From the NCBI RefSeq assembly GCF_000715075.1, contig NC_134087.1, positions 102,711,161 through 102,775,160 of the forward strand: a DNA stretch of 64,000 nt, read 5' to 3'. The DNA comes from Nicotiana tabacum. Lineage: Eukaryota > Streptophyta > Magnoliopsida > Solanales > Solanaceae. The position numbers were made by a program, and so were the translations under genes. The notes below the pieces were generated by a model. It did no database searches, had not been told where the DNA came from, and worked only from the letters and a program-made list of their open reading frames with translations. Within the stretch, counting starts at the first letter, position 1, and every line of letters begins with the position of its first letter. Shown in pieces: positions 38,266 to 51,818 of this stretch.

Positions 38266-41200
38266 TGTAACTACCCGACCGGTCGTATTGAACTTTTGCA
38301 CTTTGATCGCCAGTTCCCGGGCATGACTTGCTCCGTGTAACATATTATGACTGATGTAGATCATTGGTTTTGGTTTTTAGGAAAAATCAGAATGAATTTG
38401 AAGGAACAGTCTCAGTTGAAAGCTTTGAATTTGAAAGGTTTGACTAAAAGTTGACTTATTTGTATATGAGCTCGGATCGGAAATTTTATGATTTGGATAG
38501 CTTCGTTGGGTGATTTATGACTTAGGAGCGTGATCGAAATGCATTTTGGAAGTCCGTGGAAGGATTTGTCTTGAATTGGCAAAGTTAATATTTTGGCGAA
38601 TTCCAGTTGATAGGTGAGATTTTGATCCGAGGGTCGGAATGGAATTCCAAGAGTTGATGTAGCTTCGTTATGTCATTTGTGATGTGTGTGCAAAATTTTA
38701 GGTCATTTGGACGTCGTTTGGTGGGCTTTTTGATCGAATTCGGATTTCGGAAGTTTTGGAATTCATAGGCTTGAATCCGAGGGTGATTTGATATTTTGAT
38801 GTTGTTTTGAGCGTTTCGAAGGTTGGAACAAGTTTGAATTATGTTATGGGGTGTGTTGGCATGTTTGGTCGGGGTCCCATGAGGCTCAGATATGTTTTGG
38901 AAGAGTTTTTGGAAGATTTTGCCGTTGTGAGCATAAGCATGTAATGATCCAAAGGTCCATTTTTAGTTCTAGAGATCGAAATTTGATTTCGAGACTTCCT
39001 GAATTTTGATAATAAATTATAGGACTGATCTAGAAAGTTTGGTCTAATTTCATCAAGCGGTGATTGGGTTTTTGACACGAAACATGAGTTAATTGTTTAA
39101 CGAGCGAAATGCATATTGAACTGAGCAAATGAGCTCCGAATTGAGTTTCGACTGAAAGGCTATGTTTGTATTATTATTTGTGACTCATAGAAACAAGAAT
39201 CATCGAATTCCGAGTTCGTATGATGGAGTTAGAGCCTTTTTAGTGAAAAGAAAAGTTGCTGCAATTTTCTGGGCAGTTTCTGCATTTTTGCACGTGTGAA
39301 CAGTAACCGCACCTGCGGAAATAGTATCCGTGTACAGTACCATGTATAGTAAACATGAACATTATCCGACATTTCTGGGCAGATTCTTAAGTTCTGAAAA
39401 TGGAACTCGTCCCATTTTCCATTTTTATCAAATTGGAGCTCAGGGAGAGGCGATTTTCGGGAGATTTTCAGAGAAAACAACGGGGTAAGTGTTCTTAACT
39501 TAATTTTGGTTAGATTACCCGAATCTATTACTAGTTTTGGCATTTAATTGGTGATTTTAGTTGGGAAATTCTTGAAAACCCTCTTGGTTTAATTTGAAGA
39601 TTTGAGGGTCGAGTTGAAGTCGGATTTTAGTAAAATTGGTATGGTTGGAATCGTTGTTGGATGAGGTTTCATATTCCGTAATTTTTGTCGGGTTCCGAGA
39701 CGTGGGCCCCACGGGCGAATTTTGAGTGCAATTTCGGATTTTTAATGGAAAATGTAAAATTTTATATGGAATTAATTCCTATAATTTTTATTAGCTGAAT
39801 CGAATTATTGTGGCTAGATTCGAGGCATTCGGAGGTCGATTTGAGAGATAAAGGCATCGCGAGCTCGAGGATTAGCCGGGTTCGAGGTAAGTAATGATTG
39901 TAAATACGGTCCTGAGGGTTTGAAACCCTGAATTATATGTCGTTGTGTTACTTTGAGGTGACTTGCACGCTGGATGACGAGCGTGGGGTAGAGCACCGCT
40001 GGGGATTGTGACCTAGTCCATCCCGAACGAATATTTTAATGCATATTTGATAGTTAATTGTTTGACATTATTATATTTTTGGGTTGTATGCCGTGTTTGG
40101 GGCCTTGTGCCGACTTATTGAGACCCCTAGGGGTATTTTTACTATCTTTCCTCACTCTATTTGTTTGAAAGCATATTCTCAGTCATGTTTTACCTGTTTA
40201 CTGCTCAAATCTGGCTTTAACACTATATTCTTAAAATGTGGAAATTATTTTGGGCCGAGTTCCCTGTTTTACTGAGATAGACCGAAGGTCTGATTGTGAG
40301 ATTGATGACTGAGATAGACTGAGAGTCTGATGGTGAGGTTAATGACTGAGAGAGGCCGAGGGAATAGTTGTGAGGATTATATATCTATAGATCGGGCTGC
40401 ACGCCGCAGCAATGTGTGTATATATATATATATATGTATGTATATGGATCGGGCTGCACGCCGCAGCGATACTTATATGGATCGGGCTGCACGCCACAAC
40501 AATATAGCGTTTGGGCTGTAGGTGCCCCTCCGGAGTCTGCACACCCCCAGTGAGCGCAATCGACTATTTATATGGATCGGGCTGTGCGCCACAGCGATGC
40601 ATGGATCGGGCCACACGACGTAGTGGTTACTTTGATTTCAGTTATTGTGAGAGATATACGGATTGGGCTGCACAACGCAGCGGTTACTATATGGTACCAA
40701 TTGAGTGTGAATGCTGAGTGCGAGTACTGATTGGTAAGAGTTGAGTCACGAGTGACAGAGAGGCTAGCCCAAGGGGCGATAGATATATACATGCATATGA
40801 GTAATGTTTTTTCCTGAGAGGCCTGTTTATGGACTTATTGATTTCACTCCTCTTTAAAGTGAATTTCTATCGAATATGTTGATTTATCGACTGTTTTCAC
40901 TCATCTTTATATTGAGCCTCTGTCAGAAAGTTGAACAAATGTTTTAAAACAACTTTTATTTAAACTGGGGTTTATGAGATGTTCAAAAATTAATCAATGA
41001 TTTGGCATTGGTTATTTCCACTAAGATTTTTAAGTTATGAAGTGTTTATGATTGCTGTTTTGCCCGAGGGGCTGTTTTACAAACTATATTTTGCCCGAGG
41101 GGCTGATTATGGCTTTAATCTCTATTGTTATCTTAAATGGTATTGAACCCCTACTGAAACTGCTGGAAAGTATTTCAAAATGATTTTTACTAAAAGCTGG

Positions 41201-41730
41201 ATTTTAAAAGGGAAGATTGACTCGTATTATGATTTGAAGGCTTGTTGTGTTTATTGAGCCTAACGTGAATGTGGATTCATTGTTTCCTACTACTTAACCT
41301 TTATTTACTCTTATTACTTACTGTGTTGGAGTACTCACATTACTCCCTGCACCTCGTGTGCAGATTCAGATATATCAGAACCCGGTAGCGGGTGTTGATA
41401 GCTCAACCGCGGAGTTATCAGAGTTAGCAAGATGGCTGCATGACGTTCGCAGCACCGCTTCCTTCCCCTCATTGTTGTTACTGTATTTAGTACATTTTTA
41501 GACTTTTGTTGTATTCAGACCTTGATAGTTGCTCATGACTAGTGACACCCCGATGTCGGGCTGGTATTTTATTCCGCACTGTTATTCCAGGATTTTATTA
41601 TGAAACATTGTTTAATTTAAAGACTTAAAAATGACTCTTAATGCTTAAAGGGTTAAGGTGAGTGTTGTGTCGGCTGGCCTTGTCTTCACGAGAGGCGCCA
41701 TCACGACCGGGCCGGTTTGGGGTCGTGACA
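38266..41730 (+). mobile_element. 5' LTR of F
   Basis: 3465 bp. Start has one change (TGTAACTACCC for TGTAACGACCC). Short GAACAGTA-type tract at 39299-39362; minisatellite at 40381-40700. Confidence 0.92.
40381..40700 (+). repeat. ATGGATCGGGCTGCACGCCG-type minisatellite, F 5' LTR
   Basis: About seven irregularly spaced units of ~25 bp, separated by AT-rich spacers including a TA tract at ~40415-40446. Lies ~2.1-2.4 kb into the LTR. Confidence 0.78.
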
Positions 41731-41733
41731 AGT

Positions 41734-41745
41734 TGGTATCAGAGC
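41734..41745 (+). other. Primer-binding site of F
   Basis: TGGTATCAGAGC, three bases after the 5' LTR. Confidence 0.93.
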
Positions 41746-44700
41746 TTAGGTTACATAGGTCTCACAAGTCATGAGCAAGTTTAGTAGAGTCTCGCGGATC
41801 GGTACGGAGACGTCTGTATTTATCCTTGAGAGGCTGCAGAACCTTTAGGAAAACTTCACATTCTTGAATTCTTATCGTGCGTCCTTTGATTCAGCTTGAA
41901 ATATAACTCTTTGAATTCCTTCCACGCGTTCGTATGCGCGCATGAGCGCTCAGTATCAGATGTGTCTTGATGGCTTGTGATTCCCCGATCGAGGGGCGAG
42001 ATGTGATCTTTGTGAGTTTGATGTTGGGCCAGTCTGGAGGACTTGATGCCGAATATTTGCCTATGGCTTGAGCACCGAGGTGCTGATTGTGTGAGCAAGT
42101 ATTTTTGAACTTATATGTTCGGTAGTGTCCCTATTAGTGGGAGTGATGGCTGGATAACTATGTGATGAGTATGTTAGTATTGTGAGATGTATCCATCTTG
42201 ATTTGAGGTATAGCCCCGAGTTATGGGTGTGCAAAGAGTCTTTTCATGTATCCTAGTTGGGAGTGAAGTAAATTTCATGTTGCGGTATGAGTTCAGACTC
42301 AGGAAGACTAAGTGACTGCGTAATGGTTATGACGGTGGAAGGTATACATAAATGTTAGTTTAAGGCGAAGAAGGTGGGTTATCTCATGCGAAGTGTTCTG
42401 AGGTTGTACGATCCTTATGTGTCTGTTAGATTTGAGAGTGAAGGATATGTGTTGCAACGTAAATTGAGTCGCTTAGTGAGTGGGTGTAACTGTTGCAAGA
42501 GTGGAATGCGAGATTTGCAGAAAAGTTAAAATTCTAGATGATCTGTGTTTTCACAAGCTTATAAAAGATTCGAGTTTAATCTCATTATGGTATCATGGCA
42601 TCAATAGAGTATAATCGTTATGAGTTATTGAGTGTGTGTTGATCTATGGCTTTGAGCCAAGTGGGGGAGTCCGCTATTGAATAGTTGATTGCACGGTTAT
42701 ATGCTCTAATGGTTCCAGTTTGAGGCGTATTTGTTAATCAGTTATGGCTCGAGTAAAGGAAATTTCAATAAAGGTTATGTTATGTTTTATGAGTGTACGA
42801 GAATAGGGGAATGACTTGAGTTGTGGTTGGTAAGGAATGCTCGGTGCATAGGGCAGGAAGTTGCTTGGTTATATTGAAATGAGGTCACATCTACAGTGTC
42901 GGAGTGCAAATGAAGCATAGGTTGTTCGGTTCGTTTAATCAATCTAACTGCGGTTTGAGTAGAGTGGGTGCCTCTAGAGAATGGTCCTATTGTGTTCCAA
43001 ATTTTACATGCAATAATTGGAGGCTTTCAAGTTATACTTATGGATAGAAACTAAGTTTTCCTTGGAAGATGTCAAGACTTGTGGTGTTTTCTATATTAAT
43101 TGTGGGATTCTATGTATTAGTATTAGGAGGTAATGGATTTAGATCCGTAGGAAGTTCTTCAGAGCGAAGTATTTTGAATGTGGTACTTTTGGGAATATTT
43201 AAGAGAGTATTCAGCGGCTTATGAGTCTTAGACAGTGTGGTTTTATACTTGGGTCTCGTGTGGTAATCCTAGGTTGAGAAATTGCGGTGCTACAGCAAGA
43301 GAGAATATCAAGTTGAAAATGAATCAGAAGGAAATTTAGATAGATGGAATAGTTTGATAGTAGACCGAATCAGTATGGTAAGGATATGATTAATTCCGTG
43401 CGTGTGTTCGAGGTAATGAGTTCTTTCAGGTATTTTGCGGCGATGCTCTTAGGTTTTGATGACTTGCTTAGCTTGATCGAGTTAGAAGGATTCAGTCCTG
43501 GCATGTCTGATTTGTGCAAAGGGAACTCGGAGAGTTCTTGATGGTTTTACCGCGGTTTGGGAATGTATATTTTCTGTGGACATGGGATGTATAGTGATTT
43601 TCCTTCTAGATGGGACCAATGGAAGGTTCATGACTAGTGAATATGTAGTTGATTGTGGCTCGGAAAGGGATTTTAATGTTCTCATATTTATCATAGGATG
43701 GCATGTTATATGTGGTATGTTGTGTAGGGCGGGGATTGGCATATGTAAGGTCGCAATTCAGTTTTGAAAGGAAGGTCATAAATTCTTAGACAATAGAGGC
43801 AGTTTCAGATGACTAGGTAAATAATATTACTAAATGGTGTGTCTTGATAACGGTATGCACTTCAGAAAGAGGGAAATGTGGTTGAGTTAATAATACATCA
43901 TAGGTATTGCGGTTGTGGACTGTGATAAAATATCTAAGGTTGGTCAATGGGTAGTATGTGCTATGATTCAGTCGTTGTGAACCTTCGGAGGATTATTTAT
44001 CTATTGTGTGTGACTATATTTTATGTATGGTCCATTGGTAGACCTATGTGGATGCGTGTTCTAGCTCAAGTCGGCTTGGTTGGCCCCGAATTGTATTGTT
44101 GAGGGATAGGTTGATTCGACCGTTATTGAGCTTATTAGTGATCTGGGGAGATCTATGAGTTGCCTTTCTGTGTTGCGAGACATTATTATTTATTGGTTAT
44201 GGGCACATATGGTACGGTTCTAATAGGGTTCATAGTGGAAGTCGAGCGGGAAGAGTAATCGGGTGTTACTCGGTGAATGGTGTATCGGTTACGTCCTATC
44301 AGGTTTGCGTGGTATATGTTACTTGTTTCACCGTTGGTGTAATGATTTGCTTTGGTTCCATACGTCAAATGGTGTGTGGTTGTCAATTTCGAGCATAGTG
44401 ACTTGAGGTGTCCCATGTGGAGCAGTGTTTGGATAGGATCGCGCATTGTAGTGAAGCTATGTGGAGATATGACCTTGCGGGTTAGATTCGTGTGTCCTAT
44501 TCTATGATGTGAGACGGGTTCTCAGCTCTGCGTTGTGGTGGTACTGGTGAGCTTGAGGTACAACCCTTTCATTTGAGTCATTTTCATGATTTGAGTATGT
44601 TCGGACCGTTGCTTATTGGTGCGCGTATTATGCTAGATGTGGCTTAGGCCTCTATTGGTGTGACATGTCACCAGGGTAGTGTGTTGGGTCAGAGGAGATC

Positions 44701-45284
44701 ATTGGGATCATTAATGAAAATAAACGGATTAGATTTCAGCATGTTTGATGGGTAAATATCGAGGATCGGTTCAAAAAAAAATTTGCTATGGTAATTGCCA
44801 GAGAAGAAATGGCTTCATGAATGGTTGATCTGAGAAATGGTTATGGTTTATTGCGTGTTTCATTTATCGTTGGCAGTATATGAAAGTGTTGGAATGAGAC
44901 TTTAGCTGATAAGAGGTTTTCTATCGTTATTTGGTTGTTATGGGCAACTGTTGTGAATAAAAGTTATTGCTGCGAGCGTTAGAGTTATATGGTATATCAT
45001 GGGATTGCTCCCGAGGTTGCAGGCATGGGTTACTACAGCTAGTTCGGGTCTATTCAAAGTATAGGTGTGAGGTTTTGATCGTATTGATGGTTTCAGAAAA
45101 GAAAATGTGGTTCTATGGTTTATGGGCTAGATTGGATTGTGTAATTTTAGTTAAACGGTGTTATCGGACCTATATAAGATAGGGTGACGTGGGATCACCC
45201 CCGGCTATATGCATGGTAAGGTTATTTAGCGATTGGTGGGCTTTTAGAATAGCTCTAGGTACGTTCGAGGACGAACGTGTGCTT
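41746..45284 (+). mobile_element. Internal region of F, no coding capacity
   Basis: About 3.5 kb without a frame above 90 codons and without recognised domains. It aligns by eye with the E internal region in both halves; the E pol fossil near 30335-30740 has no counterpart here. The last bases (GTTCGAGGACGAACGTGTGC) match the E and B ends next to the purine tract. Confidence 0.7.
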
Positions 45285-45297
45285 AAGTGGGGGAGGA
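45285..45297 (+). other. Polypurine tract of F
   Basis: AAGTGGGGGAGGA immediately before the 3' LTR. Confidence 0.92.
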
Positions 45298-46317
45298 TGT
45301 AACGACCCGACCGGTTGTTTTGAACTTTTGCACTTTGATCGCTAGTTCCCAGGCATGACTTGCCCCGTGTAACGTGTTATGACTGATGTAGATCGTTGGT
45401 TTTGGTTTTTAGGAAAAATCAGAATGAATTTGAAGGAACAGTCTCAGTTGAAAGCTTTGAATTTAAAAGGTTTGACTAAGAGTTGACTTATTTGTATATG
45501 AGCTTGGATCAGAAATTTTATGATTTGGATAGCTTCGTTGGGTGATTTATGACTTAGGAGCGCGATCGAAATGCATTTTGGAAGTCCGTAGAAGGATTTG
45601 GCTTGAATTGGCAAAGTTAATATTTTGGCGAATTCCGGTTGATAGGTGAGATTTTGATACGAGGGTCGGAATGGAATTCCGAGAGTTGTTATAGCTTCGT
45701 TATGTCATTTGTGATGTTTGTGCAAAATTTCAGGTCATTTGGACGTCGTTTGGTCGGCTTTTTGATTGAATTCGGATTTCGGAAGTTTTGGAATTCTTAG
45801 GCTTGAATCCGAGGGTGATTTGATGTTTTGATGTTGTTTTGAGCATTCCAAAGGTTGGAACAAGTTTGAATTATGTTATAAGGTGTGTTGGCATGTTTGG
45901 TCGGGGTCCCATGAGGCTCAGATATGTTTTGGAAGATTTTGTCGTTGTGAGCATAAGCATGTAAGGATCCAAAGGTCCATTTTTAGTTCTAGAGATCGAA
46001 ATTTGATTTCGAGACTTCCCGAATTTTGATAATGAATTATAGGACTGATCTGGAAAGTTTGTTCTAATTTCATCAAGTCGCGATTGGGTTTTTGACACGA
46101 AACATGAGTTAATTGTTTAACGAACGAAATGGGTATTGAATTGAGCAAATGAGCTCCGAATTGAGTTTTGACTGAAGGGCTATGTTCGTATTATTATTTG
46201 TGACTCATAGGAACAAGAATCATTGAATTCCAAGTTCGTATGATGGAGTTAGAGCCTTTTTAGTGAAAAGAAAAGTTGTTGCAATTTTTTGGGCAGTTTC
46301 TGCATTTTTCGCACGTG

Positions 46318-46470
46318 TGAACAGTAACCGTACCTGCGTGAACAGTATCCATGTACAGTACCATGTACAGTAAACATGAACAGTATCCATGTACCGTACC
46401 CGTGTACAGTACATATGAACAGTACCCCGTGAATAGTGTAGTGAACAATACCCAAACGCGTGAACAGTGC
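46318..46470 (+). repeat. GAACAGTA(T/C)CC-type array, F 3' LTR
   Basis: Roughly ten irregular units such as GTGAACAGTATCCATGTAC and ACAGTACC(A/C)TG. The 5' LTR has a shorter, partly eroded version. Confidence 0.75.
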
Positions 46471-47486
46471 CCCCGACATTTCTGGGCAGATTCTTAAGTT
46501 CTGAAAATGGGACTCGTCCCATTTTCCATTTTTATCAAATTGGAGCTTGGGGAGAGGCGATTTTCGGGAGATTTTCAGAGAAAACAACGGGGTAAGTGTT
46601 CTTAACTTAATTTTGGTTAGATTACCCGAATCTATTACTAGTTTTGGCATTTAATTGGTGATTTTAGTTGGGAAATTCTTGAAAACCCTTTTGGTTTAAT
46701 TTGAAGATTTGAGGATCAGTTGATGTCGGATTTTAGTAAAATTGTTATGGTTGGACTCGTTGTTGGATGAGGTTTCATATTCCATAATATTTGTCGGGTT
46801 CCGAGACGTGGGCCCCACGGGCGAATTTTGAGTGCAATTTCGGATTTTTAATGGAAAATGTAGAATTTCATATGGAATTAATTCCTATAATTTTTATTAA
46901 CTGAATCGAATTATTGTGGCTAGATTCGAGGCATTCGGAGATCGATTTGAGAGACAAAGGCATCGCGAGCTAGAGGATTAGCCGGGTTCGAGGTAAGTAA
47001 TGATTGTAAATACTGTCCTGAGGGTTTGAAACCCTGGATTATATGTCGTTGTGTTACATTGAGGTGACTTGAATGCTGGATGACGAGCGTGGGGTAGAGC
47101 ACCGCTAGGGATTGTGACATAGTCCATCCCGAACGAATATTTTAATGCGTATTTGATAGTTAATTGTTTGACATTATTATATTTTTGGGTTGTATGCCGT
47201 GTTTGGGGCCTTGTGCCGACTTGTTGAGACCTTTAGGAGCATTTTTACTATCTTTCCTCACTCTATTTGTTTGAAAGCATATTCTCAGTCATGTTTTACC
47301 TGTTTACTGCTCAAATCTGGCTTTATCACTATATTTTAAAAATGTGGAAATTATTTTGGGCCGAGTTCCCTGTTTTACTGAGATAGACCGAGGGTCTGAT
47401 TGTGTGATTGATGACTGAGATAGACTGAGAGTCTGATGGTGAGGTTAATGATTGAGAGAGGCCGAGGGACTAGTTGTGAGGATTAT

Positions 47487-47520
47487 ATATCTATGGATCG
47501 GGTTGCACGCCGCAGCAGCA

Positions 47521-47584
<64 letters not shown>

Positions 47585-47830
47585 ATGGATCGGGCTGCAC
47601 GCCGCAGCGATACTTATATGGATCGGGTTGCGCGCCGCAGCAATGTAGCGTTTGGGTTGTAGGAGCCCTTCCGGAGTCTGCACACCCCCAGTAAGCGCAA
47701 TCGACTATTTATATGGATCGGGCTGTGCGCCACAGCGATACATGGATCGGGCTGCACGCCGCATCGGTTACTTTGATTTAAGTTATTGTGAGAGATGTAC
47801 GGATCGGGCTGCACGCCGCAGCAGTTACTA
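47487..47830 (+). repeat. ATGGATCGGGCTGCACGCCG-type minisatellite, F 3' LTR
   Basis: Same array as in the 5' LTR, with a (TA)n block of ~52 bp (47524-47575) between the first two units. Confidence 0.8.
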
Positions 47831-48869
47831 TATGGTACCAATTGAGCGTGAATGCTGAGTGTGAGTACTGATTGGTAAGAGTTGAGTCATGAGTGACAGA
47901 GAGCCTAGCCCGAGGGGCAATAGATATATACATGCATATGAGTGATGTTTTTGCCTGAGAGGCCTATTTATGGACTTATTGATTTCACTCCTCTTTAAAG
48001 TGAATTTCTATCGAATATGTTGATTTATCGACTGTTTTCACTCATCTTTATATTGAGCCTCTGTCGGAAAGTTGAACAAATGTTTTAAAATAACTTTTAT
48101 TTAAACTGAGGTTTATGAGATGTTCAAAAATTAATCACTGATTTGGCATTGGTAATTCCCACAGAGATTTTAAGTTATGAAGTGTTTATGATTACTGTTT
48201 TGCCCGAGGGGCTGTTTTACAAACTATATTTTGCCCGAGGGGCTGATTATGGCTTTAATCTCTATTATTATCTTAAATGGAATTGAACCCCTACCAAAAC
48301 TGCTGGAAAGTATTTCAAAATGATTTTTATTAAAAGCTAGATTTTAAAAGGGAAGATTGACTCGTATTATGATTTGAAGGCTTGTTGTGTTTATTGAGCC
48401 TAACGTGAATGTGGATTCATTGTTTCCTACTGCTCAGACTTTATTTACTCTTATTACTTACTGTGTTGGAGTAGTCACATTACTCCCTGCACCACGTGTG
48501 CAGATTCAGGTATATCGGAACCCGGTAGCGGGTATTGATAGCTCAACCGCGGAATCATCAGAGTTAGCAAGGTGGTTGCATGACGTTCGCAACACCGCTT
48601 CCTTCCCCTCATTTTTGTTACCGTATTTAGTATATTTTTAGACTTTTGTTGTATTCAGACCTTGATAGTTGCTCATGACTAGTGACACCCTAATGTCGGG
48701 TTGGTATTTATTCTGCACTGTTATTCCATGATTTTATTATGAAACATTGTTTATTTTAAAGACTTAAAAATGACTCTTAATGCTTAAAGGGTTAAGGTGA
48801 GTGTTGTGTCGGCTGGCCTTGTCTTCACGAGAGGCGCCATCACGACCGGGCCGGTTTGGGGTCGTGACA

Positions 48870-49376
48870 ACAATCTCCCATAAACTCTTTAAGATTGCCA
48901 AGTGGCTTCATAGTAGCTTGCCACTTGGATTAACCGCAATGCAAACTTTCTTTCTTTAACATATACATAGATTGTATATTTGTTTAAAATTCAGAAAACT
49001 TAGTCTAAAACAAATACTTTGGATTATCCATTATGAAATAAATAAATTATTAAATATATCTTTATTCTGAACTTTAGTTTAAAACCTTAAAATATATTCT
49101 TCGACTCATTAATTAATTTTTAAAATAAAATTAAAATTGCACATTAGATTACGGTAGGATATATTCTTCTCACTCGATATTAGAAAAGGAATTCAAATAC
49201 TATTGATATCAAAATTCTTTACTTTCCAAACAAAAGACTTCATAAGGAAAATATTAGTATAGTGATTGAACTTTATTTTTAAAAAGATAATTATTATTTC
49301 AATAAATGGAATTCCATATATAGTTCTTAAGTGATATTTCCTTATTTAACAATCTCCCACAAACTCTTTAAGATTG
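48870..49376 (+). repeat. AT-rich satellite: end of monomer 4 and monomer 5 (short form)
   Basis: 48870-48874 is the duplicated ACAAT; 48875-48897 completes monomer 4. Monomer 5 (48898-49376, 479 bp) starts with the inverted repeat and has the short-form junction ATATACATAGATTGTATATTTG. Confidence 0.8.
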
Positions 49377-50062
49377 TCAAATGGCTTCATAGTAGCTTGT
49401 TACTTGGCTTAACCACAATGCAAACTTTCTTGCTTTAATATATATATAGATATAGATATTTCCCTAGTAAGTATGATATTTTATTTAATTTTTTTATTTA
49501 GTGTTTTATTCAATAATAGACAAAAATAAAAGTGCATATGATCAAACTATATAGTATTTCACCAAAATATTACGGTATTTTTATTATTAAACTTCTAGTA
49601 ATTATTATTTTTGTTGAAGCTTTTAGCCTTTAAAAAAATTATTTTTATTGTATATTTGTTTAAAATTCAAAAAACTTAGTCTAAAACAGATACTTTGGAT
49701 TATCCATTATGAAATAAATAAATTATTAAATATATCTTTATTCTGAACTTTAGTTTAAAACCTTAAAATGTATTCTTCAACTCTTTAAAAAGTATTGAAT
49801 TTTTAAAATAAAATTAAAATTGCACATTAGATTACGGTAGGATATATTCTTTTCACTCGATATTAGAAAAGGAATTCAAATACTATTGACATCAAAATTC
49901 TTTACTTTCCGAACAAAAAACTTCATAAGGAAAATATTAGTACAGTGATTGAACTTTATTTTTAAAAAAATAATTCTTATTTCAATTTAATTTCAATAAA
50001 TGGAATTCCATATATAGTTCTTAAGTGATATTTCTTTATTTGACAATCTCCCACAAACTCTT
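49377..50062 (+). repeat. AT-rich satellite monomer 6 (long form)
   Basis: Inverted repeat with two changes (TCAAATGGC...GTTACTTGG), long-form block at about 49440-49650, cut at CAAACTCTT by LTR G about 20 bp before the expected end. Confidence 0.8.
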
Positions 50063-51818
50063 TGTAACGACCGGTCGTTTTGAGCTCTAGTGTGTCGTTC
50101 AGCAATTTGAGGTCATGAGCAGCTTCACTTCAAGTATTATGACTTTTGTGCACGGTCGGAATTGAATTCCGAGAAGTTCGACGTTGATTTAGAAAGAGAA
50201 TTCTCATTTCGGAAGCTTTAAGTTGAAAGAATTAGCTAAGATTGGATTTTGAATAAACGACCTCAAAATCGGGATTCGAAGGTTCCAGCAGGTTCATATG
50301 ATGATTTCGGACTTGGGCGTATGTCCGGATCGGGTTTGGAAGACTCGGGAACCTTTTGGCGCCTATTGTGGAAGTTAGTATTTTTGGAAGAATCTCATAA
50401 GTTTGGATTGAAGTGCATTTCAGTGTTATCGATGTCCGTTTGGGATTCTGAGTCTGGGAATAGCTCTGTATGGTGATTCCGGTATTGGGAGCATGATCGG
50501 AAGTGAATTTGGAGGTCTGTGGGTCACTTTGGAGTCATTTGGCTAAATATGGAAATTTGAAGGTTTTTGGAGAAGTTTGACCGGAAGTTGACTTTTTGAT
50601 ATCGGGGTCGGATTTCGATTCCGGAAGTTGGAGCAGGCCTGTAATGTGTGCAAAATTTGAAGTCAATCGGACGTGATTTGATAGGTTTAAACATCGAAAG
50701 TAGAAGTTTGAAATTCAAAAGTTCATAAAGCATGGATTGGAGGTCGATTCATGGTTTTCGTGTGGTTTGATATGATTTGAGGCCTCGAGCAAGTCCGTAA
50801 TGTGTTTTGGGACTGGTTGGTATGATTGGTTGGGGTTCCGAGGGCCTCGGGTGAATTTTGGGTGGTTAACGGAACAAAAATGGAATTTGAAGAAGTGCTG
50901 AAGCATCTGCTTCTATCATAACTGCACCTGCGGTTGGTCGACTGCAGGTGCGAGACCGCAGAAGCGGTCATAGCCTCGCAAATGCGGCCTAGAGCTGGTC
51001 AGGCCAAACCGCAGAAGCGGCTTCGCAGAAGCGGCTTCAAGACCGCAGAAGCGGTCCCAGCCCTTTTAGCTAATTCCGCAGATGCGGCCTCCCTTTGCAT
51101 ATGCGGTTTCAAGACCGCAGAAGCGGTCCCAGCCCTTTTAGCCAATTCTGCAGATGCAGCCTCCCTTCGCAGATGCGGTCATCGCAGATGCGGTCCCCTG
51201 ACCGCAGATGCGAAAACTGCTGAAGCAGTCAGCTTCATTTAAGTTGAGCCCCAGCCATTTTTGACCATTTGGCACTCAGGTATTGAGCGATTATGGAGCT
51301 CTTGAGAAGGAATTTCCACATAGCATCGTGAGGTAAGTTTATCCCCCTTATTTCTAAGTTTAACACTCAAGTTTTGGGTAGATTAACACCTAAAGATTTG
51401 GAGAAATCAAGGGGTTAGAGCTAGACCTAGGGTTTTAATAAAACTTAGATCTTACCACGAAATTGGTTATGAAATGGATTAGAAATCATATATTATTGAT
51501 CCTTAGGTTATAGAGAACGACTTCCTTCGGAAAATTTCGGAATCCGGGCACGTGGGCCCGGAGATGAATTTTAGAAACCTTGCATTTAGGGGTGGGAAAT
51601 TTGTTTAATAATTAAAATTTAAACTTTTGAGTATATATTGACTAGTTCTTACCCTATTTGAATAGTTTTGGATCATTTGGCTCCAAATTGGAGGTTTGAG
51701 CGCGTTCTTGACTTAGAATATAGGCTTCGGAGCGAGGTGAGTCTCCTTTCTAACCTTGTAAGAGGGAATTGTCCCCATAGGTAAAATAATTGGTTATGTG
51801 CTCCTATTTGTGGGGGCT
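50063..51818 (+). mobile_element. LTR G, 5' part, interrupted by Ogre element H
   Basis: Starts TGTAACGACCGGTCG (three bases shorter than B at the ACCCGACC box) and follows the B/C LTR family to TGTGGGGGCTA, where B continues CGTACGCACGAGG. Here Ogre LTR sequence begins instead. The rest of G would lie beyond the right edge of the window. Confidence 0.82.
50921..51220 (+). repeat. Hairpin-type minisatellite in LTR G
   Basis: The largest of the four arrays of this class. GACCGCAGAAGCGGTC units are tandem, and a ~60-bp block (AAGACCGCAGAAGCGGTCCC to GGCCTCCCTT) occurs twice, near 51040 and 51110. Confidence 0.78.

Larger units (their letters stand above)
38266..48869 (+). mobile_element. LTR retrotransposon F, non-autonomous
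   Basis: 10,604-bp element with TGTAACTACCCGACC start, GGGGTCGTGACA end and perfect 5-bp target duplication ACAAT (38261-38265 and 48870-48874). LTRs of 3465 and 3572 bp, a good primer site and purine tract, but a ~3.55-kb internal region with no gag or pol. Family member of E. The length difference between LTRs lies mainly in two repeat tracts. Confidence 0.93.
45298..48869 (+). mobile_element. 3' LTR of F
   Basis: 3572 bp, TGTAACGACCCGACCGG to GGGGTCGTGACA. About 107 bp longer than the 5' LTR because of an expanded GAACAGTA tract (46318-46470) and a longer AT microsatellite (47524-47575). Confidence 0.92.
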
